From Parvularcula sp039818345 (lineage in GTDB: Bacteria; Pseudomonadota; Alphaproteobacteria; Caulobacterales; Parvularculaceae): a stretch of 64,000 nucleotides of DNA. The position numbers and the translations under genes were made by a program. Positions 8,145-15,810 of this stretch are shown here, piece after piece. The DNA is taken from contig JBCBUC010000023.1 of the NCBI GenBank assembly GCA_039818345.1, positions 1 through 64,000 on the forward strand. Direction: 5' to 3'. The notes beneath the pieces were generated by a model. The model was given only the letters and a program-made list of their open reading frames with translations. It did no database searches and was not told where the DNA came from. Positions within the stretch are counted from its first letter, which is position 1, and each line of letters begins with the position of its first letter.

Positions 8145-8576
8145 ATGACCAGTCTGGCAAGTCAGCACAATTTTCCGAGCGAAGGACGACGCGTTCGCCT
8201 CACCAAGAATGACCGATTGGTGCTGTCGGCGCTCGAGGATGCCGATGGCCCTCTTAAAGCGTATGATTTACTCGAGCGCTTGAAAGGACAGGGAATCGGC
8301 GCACCGATGACTGTCTATCGCGCTTTGGACCGCCTTCAAAAACAGGGGCTTGTGCACAAGCTTGATGGGCTTGGCGCTTTTGTCGTGTGCAAACACGGGG
8401 AGCCTCATGCGGTCGAGGCGTTCCATGTGTGTCAGAAGTGCGAGAGCGTCGACGAACTCAAGGACCTAGGCCCAGCCCTTCACGAGCTGGTCCACGACGC
8501 CTACGACGCTGGCCAATTCAATGCCGAAAGCGTTCGGATCGAGGTCCGCGGCATCTGCCACAAATGCAACCATTGA
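8145..8576 (+). CDS. Fur-family regulator, Zur-like
   Basis: This 143-residue Fur-family protein has an N-terminal winged helix (TKNDRLVLSALEDADGPLKAYDLLERL, with the recognition helix around PMTVYRALDRLQKQGL). The dimerisation domain has two CxxC pairs (CQKC and CHKC near the end) that bind structural zinc. The sequence resembles Zur, the zinc uptake regulator, more than Fur. The frame is open upstream into the divergent galE gene; the ATG at 8145 was chosen because the family alignment begins there. No GTTAT..ATAAC-type Zur box is seen nearby and no zinc transporter is adjacent. Confidence 0.85.
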   Translation: MTSLASQHNFPSEGRRVRLTKNDRLVLSALEDADGPLKAYDLLERLKGQGIGAPMTVYRALDRLQKQGLVHKLDGLGAFVVCKHGEPHAVEAFHVCQKCESVDELKDLGPALHELVHDAYDAGQFNAESVRIEVRGICHKCNH

Positions 8577-8588
8577 GGGTGCGGGATT

Positions 8589-9296
8589 TTATCCTCGTTG
8601 TTCAATGAAGGCCCTCATCCACCCCGCGATATCAGCGCGGTGTGATTCGTTGCGCAGCGTTGCCTGACCCAAATCACGGCGCTCTTGCGGAATGCGGTCG
8701 GCACGAAGATCCATCAACGCAGCGGCGAAACCGTGATCGAACTCTGGATGCATCTGAAAGGTGAGGACAGGCAGCACATCGTGGGCCAATGCCCCGAACG
8801 GGCAAAATGCCGATCCGGCAATCCGCGTGAACCCCTCCGGAGCCGCTTGGACCTGATCCTGGTGGGACACCGCGCACGAGAACCGCAAGGGACCTTCGGC
8901 CCACGGGGTATCCGCGACCACTTCATAGGTGTGAACGCCGACACCCCAGCCCTTTGAGGATTTCTCGACCGGCGCACCGAACGCTTTAGCGATCAATTGG
9001 TGACCGAAACAAATCCCTAAAACCGGACGTTCTGCCGTCGCCCAATGGCGGACAGCCTCCTCGAGGCCGGGTATCCAATCATGCTCTTCATAAACACCCT
9101 GGGGAGAACCAGTGACAAGCAGCGCCTCCCCTGGCTTTGGCGATGGGAGCTCCTGGCCCTCCATCACATTAAAGGTCTGGACCTCAAACGACGCACCCGC
9201 ATTCCTAAACATGGCACTGAACATGTCCGGGTAGGATCCCCATTCAGTGCCGAGGCCCACCGGCGGGACACCCGTCTCAGCGATGACCAATTTCAT
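8589..9296 (-). CDS. Class I glutamine amidotransferase-like protein
   Basis: This 235-residue stand-alone amidotransferase resembles the glutaminase half of GMP synthase. The nucleophile cysteine is in GICFGHQLIAKAFG (near residue 96), the catalytic histidine/glutamate in QMHPEFDHG. It probably releases ammonia from glutamine or hydrolyses a gamma-glutamyl bond, but the acceptor partner is unknown. It is convergent with the Zur-like gene (12-base gap) and divergent from the enoyl-CoA hydratase gene. Confidence 0.87.
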   Translation of the reverse strand: MKLVIAETGVPPVGLGTEWGSYPDMFSAMFRNAGASFEVQTFNVMEGQELPSPKPGEALLVTGSPQGVYEEHDWIPGLEEAVRHWATAERPVLGICFGHQLIAKAFGAPVEKSSKGWGVGVHTYEVVADTPWAEGPLRFSCAVSHQDQVQAAPEGFTRIAGSAFCPFGALAHDVLPVLTFQMHPEFDHGFAAALMDLRADRIPQERRDLGQATLRNESHRADIAGWMRAFIEQRG

Positions 9297-9352
9297 GTGC
9301 TTGCGCCCTCCACATCAAATGGGTTCATTGGTGCCAAATGGAGGTATTGTCG

Positions 9353-10099
9353 ATGAGTGAACATGTCATCACGACACTGGAAGATGGGGTACTGACCGTC
9401 ACCCTCAATCGTCCTGAAAAGAAAAATGCAATGACCCAGGAAATGTATCGGGCTCTGTCCGATGCTTTCGCAAGGGCCAACGAAGACGGCGACGTCCGCG
9501 TTCTTCTGTGGGCAGCCGAAGGCCAAAGCTTCACAGCGGGCAACGACTTATCATCGTTCGTCACACCGCAGGACCCGGGTGAAGAGCCGCCTGTCCTTGC
9601 GCTGATCCGCAACGGCCTTTCGATCAAAAAGCCCGTTGTCGCTGCCGTCAAAGGATGGTGCGTGGGTATCGGTGCCACCATGATGCTGCATGTCGACTTT
9701 ATCTATGCGGAGCGTTCGGCCAAGTTCAAAATGCCGTTCACGGAGCTTGGCATCGTACCCGAAGCCGGTGCAACCAAGTATCTAATCGAGCGTTTTGGTC
9801 GGCAGATTACCGCAGAATGGCTTCTGCTATCCGAAGCCATCCCAGCGGAGCGAGCCTATGAGTGGCGGATGGTCAACGAAGTCGTTGACGATGGCATGGC
9901 ACTCGCCCGTGCAAAGGAAACCGCCAAACGCCTTGTCGCTCTTCCGCCAACCAGCGTCTCAGAAACCAAAAGGCTGATCCAAGGCGACTATGAAGCGGTC
10001 CTGCCGCTCGTGCGGTATGAGCTCGAGGTCATTGAACAGCGTCTGCATTCTGAAGAAATGCAGCAAGTCATCGCCGCACGGATGGCGAGCAGGAAGTAA
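9353..10099 (+). CDS. Enoyl-CoA hydratase/isomerase family protein
   Basis: This 248-residue crotonase-fold protein hydrates or isomerises enoyl-CoA thioesters. VTLNRPEKKNAMT, the oxyanion-hole segment SFTAGNDLSSF, KPVVAAVKGWCVGIGATMMLHVDFIYA and the FTELGIVPEAGATKYL helix match the superfamily. The E. coli PaaG/YfcX-type catalytic Glu pair is not complete, so an isomerase or unusual substrate is possible. The start at 9353 is supported by GGAGG at 9340-9344. It is convergent with the SIMPL gene. Confidence 0.87.
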   Translation: MSEHVITTLEDGVLTVTLNRPEKKNAMTQEMYRALSDAFARANEDGDVRVLLWAAEGQSFTAGNDLSSFVTPQDPGEEPPVLALIRNGLSIKKPVVAAVKGWCVGIGATMMLHVDFIYAERSAKFKMPFTELGIVPEAGATKYLIERFGRQITAEWLLLSEAIPAERAYEWRMVNEVVDDGMALARAKETAKRLVALPPTSVSETKRLIQGDYEAVLPLVRYELEVIEQRLHSEEMQQVIAARMASRK

Positions 10100-10101
10100 A
10101 G

Positions 10102-10818
10102 CTACTGAAGCTCGAAAACTGCGGTGACCCGTACTTGAACCTGTTGCTCGCCCGCTTCGATAGGAGCGGGCGATGCCATATCAGCCTCCATCGCCATCGC
10201 TCGCATCATGACGGGCTGGGGAGAGGATGAAGACGAGGCGTTGATCGTCAGAACAGGGCCAAGACGCGCACCTGCGGCTTCCGCCATGGCCTCGGCTTTA
10301 GCTTTTGCGTTCTTTACCGCAGCAATTCGCGCTTCGTCCTGCATCGATTTTGGATCATCAAAACCCATGCGAAAGCTTTGCAGCTCGTTGGCGCCAGCCC
10401 GTACGGCGGTATCGATGGCAGCGCCTGCCGCTTCGATATCACGTAAACGAACAGTCAGGCTGTTGGTTGCTTCATAAGCCACGATGCGGCGACGATCCTG
10501 ATAGCCGCGGCTGTTTTGGTCATAGACGGGCGACAGCGAAATTTGATCCGTCTGCAGATCGCGCGGCTCGATGCCTTGCGCCTTTAAGACGTCGACCACG
10601 CTCCGCATTTGATTGCTGTTCGCGGAGAACGCCTCAGCAGCGCCCTCTCCGGGCGTGCGCACCGAAAAGCGTAAAATAGCGATATCGGGCGTGCCCGTCA
10701 CAATCCCTTCACCTTGCACAGTGATGGCACGGCGCTGGTGATCGTCAGCTCGACTTTCTTCTAGCGCACAGGCGGTCAACATCAGACCAGCGATCAGTCC
10801 GGCAAGGAGATGCCTCAT
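10102..10818 (-). CDS. SIMPL-domain (DUF541) envelope lipoprotein
   Basis: This is a 238-residue SIMPL-domain protein. An N-terminal signal ends in LMLTAC, a lipobox, so it is probably outer-membrane or periplasm-anchored. The domain (about residues 32-238) shows ITVQGEGIVTGTPDIAILRFSV and the AVKNAKAKAEAMAEAAG helix of this family. The family has been linked to oxidative stress protection, but the biochemical function is not settled. It is the last gene of a packed operon: its ATG overlaps the cysE stop codon (TGATG). Confidence 0.85.
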   Translation of the reverse strand: MRHLLAGLIAGLMLTACALEESRADDHQRRAITVQGEGIVTGTPDIAILRFSVRTPGEGAAEAFSANSNQMRSVVDVLKAQGIEPRDLQTDQISLSPVYDQNSRGYQDRRRIVAYEATNSLTVRLRDIEAAGAAIDTAVRAGANELQSFRMGFDDPKSMQDEARIAAVKNAKAKAEAMAEAAGARLGPVLTINASSSSSPQPVMMRAMAMEADMASPAPIEAGEQQVQVRVTAVFELQ

Positions 10819-11651
10819 CAAGGAAGCCCCACAAACTCTTCATGCGGAAGGCTTTGGTCCATCTCTTCGGCGGCGGCCTTCGCGCAACGACCAACAGGTT
10901 TCGCGGGGACACCCGCCACGGTGCAATAAGGTTTGATCGGATCAAGCACAACAGAGCCGGATGCGACCTTCGCCCCCTCGCCCACCAAAATATTGCCAAG
11001 CACCTTAGCGCCAGCCCCAATCAAAACGCCCGCTGCGAGGGTTGGATGACGCTGCTGGGTCTCCTTACCCGTGCCGCCTAGGGTGACGCCGTGGAGAAGG
11101 GAGCAATTGTCACCGACCCTTGCCGTCTCGCCGATCACGATGCCAGTGGCGTGGTCAAAGAACAGCCCTTGGCCGAGCACAGCCGCGGGATGAATGTCCA
11201 CCTGAAAGAGTTCCGACATCCGAGACTGAAGATAAAGCGCCAGCGCTTCGCGACCGTCTTTCCAAAGCCAATGGGCAAGACGATAGGATTGGATCGCTTG
11301 ATAACCTTTGAAATGGAGGAAAGGCTGGGACGTCGATTTGGCAGCGGGGTCACGGTCCACATAGGCCTGAATATCAGCCATGGCCGCTGAGACGATCGTG
11401 TCGTCACCTGAATAAGCATCCTCGGCTACTTCACGCCACAGCATGGCGTTCATCTCACCATCGGAGAGCTTTTGTGCGAGACGGTAGCTCAGCGCACTCC
11501 GAAAATCCCGGTGGTTCAGGATCGTGGCCGACAAAAAACTAGCAAGGATCGGCTCCTGCGCCGCGTCGGTCGCTGCTTCCACGCGCATCCGGGACCAAAC
11601 GCCATCCACAGCAGCGAGCGGGGGCGCGCCCTTGGTTTGGATCACTGTCAT
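10818..11651 (-). CDS. cysE: Serine O-acetyltransferase
   Basis: This 277-residue enzyme makes O-acetylserine from serine and acetyl-CoA, the first step of cysteine biosynthesis. The N-terminal helical domain (FLSATILNHRDFRSALSYRLAQKL) is followed by a left-handed beta-helix of hexapeptide repeats with the catalytic region DIHPAAVLGQGLFFDHATG and the HGVTLGGTGK loop. The start at 11651 is chosen because AGGAG lies 7 bases before it; an ATG five codons earlier has no such site. It starts 15 bases after the Nudix gene and overlaps the SIMPL gene. Confidence 0.93.
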   Translation of the reverse strand: MTVIQTKGAPPLAAVDGVWSRMRVEAATDAAQEPILASFLSATILNHRDFRSALSYRLAQKLSDGEMNAMLWREVAEDAYSGDDTIVSAAMADIQAYVDRDPAAKSTSQPFLHFKGYQAIQSYRLAHWLWKDGREALALYLQSRMSELFQVDIHPAAVLGQGLFFDHATGIVIGETARVGDNCSLLHGVTLGGTGKETQQRHPTLAAGVLIGAGAKVLGNILVGEGAKVASGSVVLDPIKPYCTVAGVPAKPVGRCAKAAAEEMDQSLPHEEFVGLP

Positions 11652-11666
11652 GCCGTCTCTCCTCAT

Positions 11667-12266
11667 TCAGCGCCCGCGCACCGCCTTCAGAATTAGCGAT
11701 GCCGGTGCTTCCGGCAACAACCCGGCCATGGCCTTTGACAACGCCGTCAAAACCAGGAGCTGGGTCAACGCATCATCGACGCGTCCAGCATGGATGTCGG
11801 TGATCAGATCGGAGAGCGCAATCCGCTTATATCTAAAGACCTCATCAGGTTCTGGCGAAGCCTCCCCCTCCGTAAGGTCCCATGCGAGGAACAGGTGGGC
11901 ACGTTCATCGGTCACTGAATTCGATAAATCGGCCTGCCCATATTCGATCCAATGGGCCGCCGTGGCACCGACTTCCTCTTTCAATTCTCGTTGCGCTGAG
12001 GCGAGCGGCGCTTGATCCTTAGGGCCGCCGCCTTCGGGCAATTCCCAAGTCTCGCGGCCTAGGGGGAACCGGAATTGCCCGACCATCGGCACTGTACCGT
12101 CAGCGAAAAGCGGCAGGACGCCGATGGCGAGATTGGCAAAACTGACGGTGCCGTAAATCCCCGGCACGCCGTCAGGACGCAGCACCTCATTGTGCTCCAC
12201 CTTGATCCACGGACTTTCATAAGCGTTGCGAACGGACTGAATTGTCCAGGGACCGTGCTTGGTCAC
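11667..12266 (-). CDS. Nudix hydrolase, ADP-ribose pyrophosphatase-like
   Basis: This 199-residue Nudix protein probably hydrolyses ADP-ribose or another nucleoside diphosphate derivative. The Nudix box is seen as a glycine followed by RELKEEVGA with the correct spacing (about residues 84-106). The first, less critical glutamate of the box is Gln here. The upstream ELPEGG strand is typical of the ADP-ribose pyrophosphatase group. The start is GTG and overlaps the cyclophilin stop by 4 bases, so translation is probably coupled. Confidence 0.87.
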   Translation of the reverse strand: MTKHGPWTIQSVRNAYESPWIKVEHNEVLRPDGVPGIYGTVSFANLAIGVLPLFADGTVPMVGQFRFPLGRETWELPEGGGPKDQAPLASAQRELKEEVGATAAHWIEYGQADLSNSVTDERAHLFLAWDLTEGEASPEPDEVFRYKRIALSDLITDIHAGRVDDALTQLLVLTALSKAMAGLLPEAPASLILKAVRGR

Positions 12267-13120
12267 TCAGCTGTCTCCACCTCGCGCACCGGAATGGGCA
12301 CTTGGCAGAGATCAGCATGGTCTGGCTGGAAATAAAAGAAACCCGACGGCCGATTGGCATGAGATTTGACGTACATGGTGAAAAGGTCTGTGTTCGTATC
12401 AAAAACCTGATAGTGGGGACGCGAAACCTCAGGAAGATCGCTGGCCATACGAACCCTGATGATCTTAGCGCGGTTCTCTGGTTTTGCGATAATACCGATA
12501 TTCACCTCGCGGTCACCGCGCGGGAAACGCTGAACGGCATCCATCCCGTCGATCACCCGGCCCGCCACAGTCAAGTTCCGGTCGAGATAACGCTGCGGTT
12601 GGAGGGTGATGTAAATCTCCGACGACGCACTATCGGCGGCATCCTCCCGGCCAAACGCAAAGGCGCCAGTGCAGTGAGCGAGCCAAGCTTTGCCCGTTTC
12701 GGGGTCGCGTCCAGCGGGCATGCCGCCAATAAACCCGGCCTCCGGCGCGAAACCATCTTTGTACCCAAGGCCGGCAAATTGTGCGCCCTTAGGCAACGTC
12801 TCGTCAAACTCTGGCGCGAGCTTGGCGGCCGCGGCACCGAGATCACGCTCTTCCTCGAGCACCCCGCCTTGGGCGACGAAACCATCGATGACCCGATAAA
12901 AGCTGAGCCCATCATAATAGCGCTGGCTCACCAGCGTTTTCATCTGTTCCACATGGGCTTGGGCCATCGTGTCGGAAAGCATCACGGTCACCCGGCCCGC
13001 AGCGGTATCGATCAACATCAGCTGATCGGGATCGACCGTGACCCAAGCATCAGAAGGTGCCTCAGCGACGATCGCTGAAGGCGTCTTTAAGGACTCCTCA
13101 ACGACAGGCGTGTCGATCAC
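12263..13120 (-). CDS. Cyclophilin-type peptidyl-prolyl isomerase
   Basis: This 285-residue cyclophilin-fold isomerase has GLSFYRVIDGFVAQGG as the catalytic arginine/phenylalanine region, followed by an unusually acidic and extended middle part (about residues 95-165) and SEIYITLQPQRYLDRNLTVAGRVIDGMD. The C-terminal 60 residues after the cyclophilin core have no obvious match. No signal peptide is visible, so it is probably cytoplasmic. The start is GTG inside GTGA, overlapping the stop of the upstream HD gene. Confidence 0.87.
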   Translation of the reverse strand: MIDTPVVEESLKTPSAIVAEAPSDAWVTVDPDQLMLIDTAAGRVTVMLSDTMAQAHVEQMKTLVSQRYYDGLSFYRVIDGFVAQGGVLEEERDLGAAAAKLAPEFDETLPKGAQFAGLGYKDGFAPEAGFIGGMPAGRDPETGKAWLAHCTGAFAFGREDAADSASSEIYITLQPQRYLDRNLTVAGRVIDGMDAVQRFPRGDREVNIGIIAKPENRAKIIRVRMASDLPEVSRPHYQVFDTNTDLFTMYVKSHANRPSGFFYFQPDHADLCQVPIPVREVETAE

Positions 13121-13716
13121 GCCTCTTCCTCGGCCATGTACATGGAGTTTTTCGGCGCTGCGAAGACCCGCTCCACCATGGGAACGAAAAATTCTAGCGG
13201 CTCACTCTCGTAATCAGGATCAAACGCTGTCTGATCATATTTATGGCAGAATTCTGCCGTATACTGGTAATGAGGATGATCCTTGAACTGATCACGCATG
13301 TTCCGATCGAGACCGACATGGTGGAAGAAATAATAGCCCTGGAAGATGCCGTGATTGGCAATCATCCAATGGTTCTTCTCACTGATGAAGGGTTTCAGGA
13401 TCGCAGCTGCGACATCTTGATGGTTATAGCCGCCTAGCGTGTCCCCGATGTCGTGCAGTAAGGCGCAAACAACATATTCCTCATCCCGGCCATCACGGTG
13501 GGCACGGGTTGCGGTCTGAAGGCAATGGGTCAGCCGGTCGACCGGAAAGCCGCCAAAATCGCCATCGAGCAGCTTCAGGTGATCAAGAATACGGCCCGCT
13601 AGCCCTTGATTGAACGCCATCGCGGCGGTGAAAATCTTCTGATAATCCTCAACCGTACCCTCGGTCATTGCCTTGAACGTGGCCCGCTCTTCGGGGCTAT
13701 GATTGCCATCAGCCAT
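13117..13716 (-). CDS. HD-domain protein, PhnZ-like oxygenase family
   Basis: This 199-residue HD-domain protein keeps the metal-binding H...HD...H pattern: HCLQTATRAHRDG, ALLHDIGDTLG and a later NHQDVAA/ANHGIFQGYYFFHH segment. The overall pattern resembles the small HD oxygenases related to PhnZ and inositol oxygenase, which use a mixed-valence di-iron site, but a phosphohydrolase activity cannot be excluded. The start at 13716 has a strong GGAGGG a few bases upstream. It leads a five-gene operon that continues with cyclophilin, Nudix, cysE and the SIMPL gene. Confidence 0.75.
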   Translation of the reverse strand: MADGNHSPEERATFKAMTEGTVEDYQKIFTAAMAFNQGLAGRILDHLKLLDGDFGGFPVDRLTHCLQTATRAHRDGRDEEYVVCALLHDIGDTLGGYNHQDVAAAILKPFISEKNHWMIANHGIFQGYYFFHHVGLDRNMRDQFKDHPHYQYTAEFCHKYDQTAFDPDYESEPLEFFVPMVERVFAAPKNSMYMAEEEA

Positions 13717-13865
13717 GGCTTCCCTCCTCGTTTTGAGGGACGCTACCAAGAGCCAGCGTCACCGCCAAATCTGCTGTTCAGCGCGCCATGCAACTCAGTG
13801 GCAATCGTTAACAGAGCGTTTGTGCTGTGCTATTATCTGCGTCCAACACTGGGGGAGAAGGGCAG

Positions 13866-14492
13866 ATGTTAGCTCGCGTGAGTGCTGCATTGGTGGCGTC
13901 GTTATTGGTGTTGGGGTCGGGCGCTCAGGCGACAGTGCTCACATTCGACTTTGCGGGGGTTTGGACCAACGATCTGGCCCCTGACGGCATGTTCTCAGGC
14001 AGCTTCAGCTATGACACCGCAGCACCATCCGTCACCTCGGCGACCGAGGCTGAGAACTATCTTGGAATCGAATTCACCATCGACGCCTTGGATGACGGCG
14101 CCTTTGTTGCAGAGTTTGAGCCGCTGATCGCGATTACCGACAACTTTACGTTGCTCGGAGGCTTAGACTTTGTTCAGATTGGCGGCGCCGGCGCCTCATT
14201 CTCAATCGCCGCCGCCGATCTTGATCCGCTTTTCAGTGACGGCGTGCAGTCACTTACAATTACACTTACGGCGAATTCGGGTGATCTGTTTGCCGGCACG
14301 GCACTGCCCGGCGACTTGCGGCTTGAAGACTATCCTTCTGCGCTGCTTGTTGTACCCAACAGTTCAGGTGAACTGGCATTTGGGGACATCACCAGCTTGT
14401 CGCTTCGCGAGCCCGCGGACCCGATTCCGGTGCCGGGTGGCTTGGTGCTTTTCATAACGGGTAGTGCGCTGCTCATTCGGCACAAACGATAG
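13866..14492 (+). CDS. PEP-CTERM-like exported protein
   Basis: This 208-residue exported protein has an N-terminal signal peptide (MLARVSAALVASLLVLGSGAQA) and a C-terminal sorting signal. The signal is DPIPVPGGL, then a hydrophobic helix (VLFITGSALLI), then basic RHKR. This tripartite tail resembles PEP-CTERM/VPLPA-CTERM signals processed by exosortase in bacteria making exopolysaccharide. The middle part is beta-rich and acidic with no domain I recognise. The start at 13866 lies after GGGGGAG. No exosortase gene is in the window. Confidence 0.78.
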   Translation: MLARVSAALVASLLVLGSGAQATVLTFDFAGVWTNDLAPDGMFSGSFSYDTAAPSVTSATEAENYLGIEFTIDALDDGAFVAEFEPLIAITDNFTLLGGLDFVQIGGAGASFSIAAADLDPLFSDGVQSLTITLTANSGDLFAGTALPGDLRLEDYPSALLVVPNSSGELAFGDITSLSLREPADPIPVPGGLVLFITGSALLIRHKR

Positions 14493-14530
14493 TTCCGAAC
14501 ACGAATTAAGTACGATCGCCAACAGATAAA

Positions 14531-14953
14531 ATGGCTGAAAACAAGCACCTTCCCACCGATGCCGACCCTTACGCCTTTATCGCGAGCGTTGAGGACGAGC
14601 AGAAACGCGCCGACTGCCAAGAACTGCTCGAGATGATGGAGCGGGTGACAGGCGAGCCGCCCGTGATGTGGGGCGACAGCATGGTCGGTTTCGGCAGCTA
14701 CCACTATAAATATGCGAGCGGACGCGAGGGCGACTATTTCCTCACCGGCTTTTCCCCGAGGAAGGCTAACCTCACCATCTATATCCTACCTGGAGGGTTT
14801 GAGCCCTTCGAAGAGATGCTCGCACGCCTGGGTAAGTTCAAAAATTCCGTGAGCTGTTTATACATCAAACGACTGTCGGATGTGGACATCAATACTCTTG
14901 AAGGGATTGTCACGGGCGGTGTTGCACGTGTGCGGGCGATGTATCCGGATTAA
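14531..14953 (+). CDS. DUF1801 domain protein
   Basis: This 140-residue cytoplasmic protein has the DUF1801 (YdhG-like) pattern: EDEQKRADCQELLEMMERVTGEPPVMWGDSMVGFG, then YYHYK-type and GFSPRKANLTIYI strands. The family function is not established. It is convergent with queF, overlapping it by 4 bases, and may be co-transcribed with the PEP-CTERM-like gene 38 bases upstream. Confidence 0.85.
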   Translation: MAENKHLPTDADPYAFIASVEDEQKRADCQELLEMMERVTGEPPVMWGDSMVGFGSYHYKYASGREGDYFLTGFSPRKANLTIYILPGGFEPFEEMLARLGKFKNSVSCLYIKRLSDVDINTLEGIVTGGVARVRAMYPD

Positions 14954-15414
14954 CCCCGCCCCCTATAAGGCGCGACACCGGGATCGGGGACGTAGAGCCC
15001 CTCCGGCACGGGGCCTGTTTGCCAGAAGACGTCGATGGGAATTCCTCCGCGTGGGTACCAATAACCGCAGATCCTAAGCCATTGCGGCGCCACGGCGTCG
15101 ATGATCCGCTTGCCGACATCAATCGTGCAATCCTCATGGAAAGCGCCGTGGTTGCGGTAAGAGCCAAGGAGGAGCTTCAGCGACTTCGACTCCACCAAAT
15201 GCTCGCCCGGGACATAGTCGATCACCAGATGGGCAAAATCCGGCTGCCCTGTCACCGGACAGATCGAGGTGAACTCCGGCGCCACAAACCGCGTGAGGTA
15301 GAGAAGCCCCTGATGCGGGTTCGGCACCGGATCGAGCGTCGCCTCGTCCGGTGACTGCGGTTGCTGGCTGGCCTGACCGAGCTCCGCCCGGCCCTGATAG
15401 ATGTCTTTCGTCAT
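14950..15414 (-). CDS. queF: NADPH-dependent 7-cyano-7-deazaguanine reductase
   Basis: This 154-residue enzyme reduces preQ0 to preQ1 for queuosine tRNA modification. It is the short, tunnel-fold form. The catalytic cysteine is in FTSICPVTGQPDFA (near residue 51), the QueF motif ESKSLKLLLGSYRNHG is intact, and FHED carries substrate-binding residues. The start overlaps the stop of the upstream membrane-protein gene by 4 bases. Confidence 0.93.
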   Translation of the reverse strand: MTKDIYQGRAELGQASQQPQSPDEATLDPVPNPHQGLLYLTRFVAPEFTSICPVTGQPDFAHLVIDYVPGEHLVESKSLKLLLGSYRNHGAFHEDCTIDVGKRIIDAVAPQWLRICGYWYPRGGIPIDVFWQTGPVPEGLYVPDPGVAPYRGRG

Positions 15415-15797
15415 GCCCGTGCCCTAGCGGTGAGGAGCGACAAGGCCAAGAACGACGAGAGCGGGATCAATCCAACGAAAGCCACGCGAAACCAAAGAGG
15501 CAAGCTCGTCTCGACCAACCCCATGACATAGCCATCCACCGCAACGCCAATAAGCCAAAAGAGATGGAACGGTATCGATGCTCGCCGCCCACTCGCAAAA
15601 ATCACCGCGGCGGCACCGGAAAAGATCGCAGCCGCAGTGGTTGAAAGCGCCGCAAACTGAGGAACGGGCGTGACGGGTAAGGCGTCGGGGCCCCACGTCA
15701 CACCGCCCATGCCCCAAAGCCGAGACAGAACGATCTGGACAGCGAACATCACGATGATCCCCGCCAGCAGGCGCACAAATCCTGTCACAAAGGGCAT
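15411..15797 (-). CDS. Hypothetical membrane protein upstream of queF
   Basis: This 128-residue protein has about four transmembrane helices (near residues 8-25, 47-68, 77-95 and 103-122). I do not recognise a family. It overlaps queF by 4 bases, so the two are translated together. A role in queuosine precursor uptake is possible, but the known transporter families for that are larger; this is only inference from the neighbourhood. Confidence 0.65.
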   Translation of the reverse strand: MPFVTGFVRLLAGIIVMFAVQIVLSRLWGMGGVTWGPDALPVTPVPQFAALSTTAAAIFSGAAAVIFASGRRASIPFHLFWLIGVAVDGYVMGLVETSLPLWFRVAFVGLIPLSSFLALSLLTARARA

Positions 15798-15810
15798 GGC
15801 CAGGAACCGC

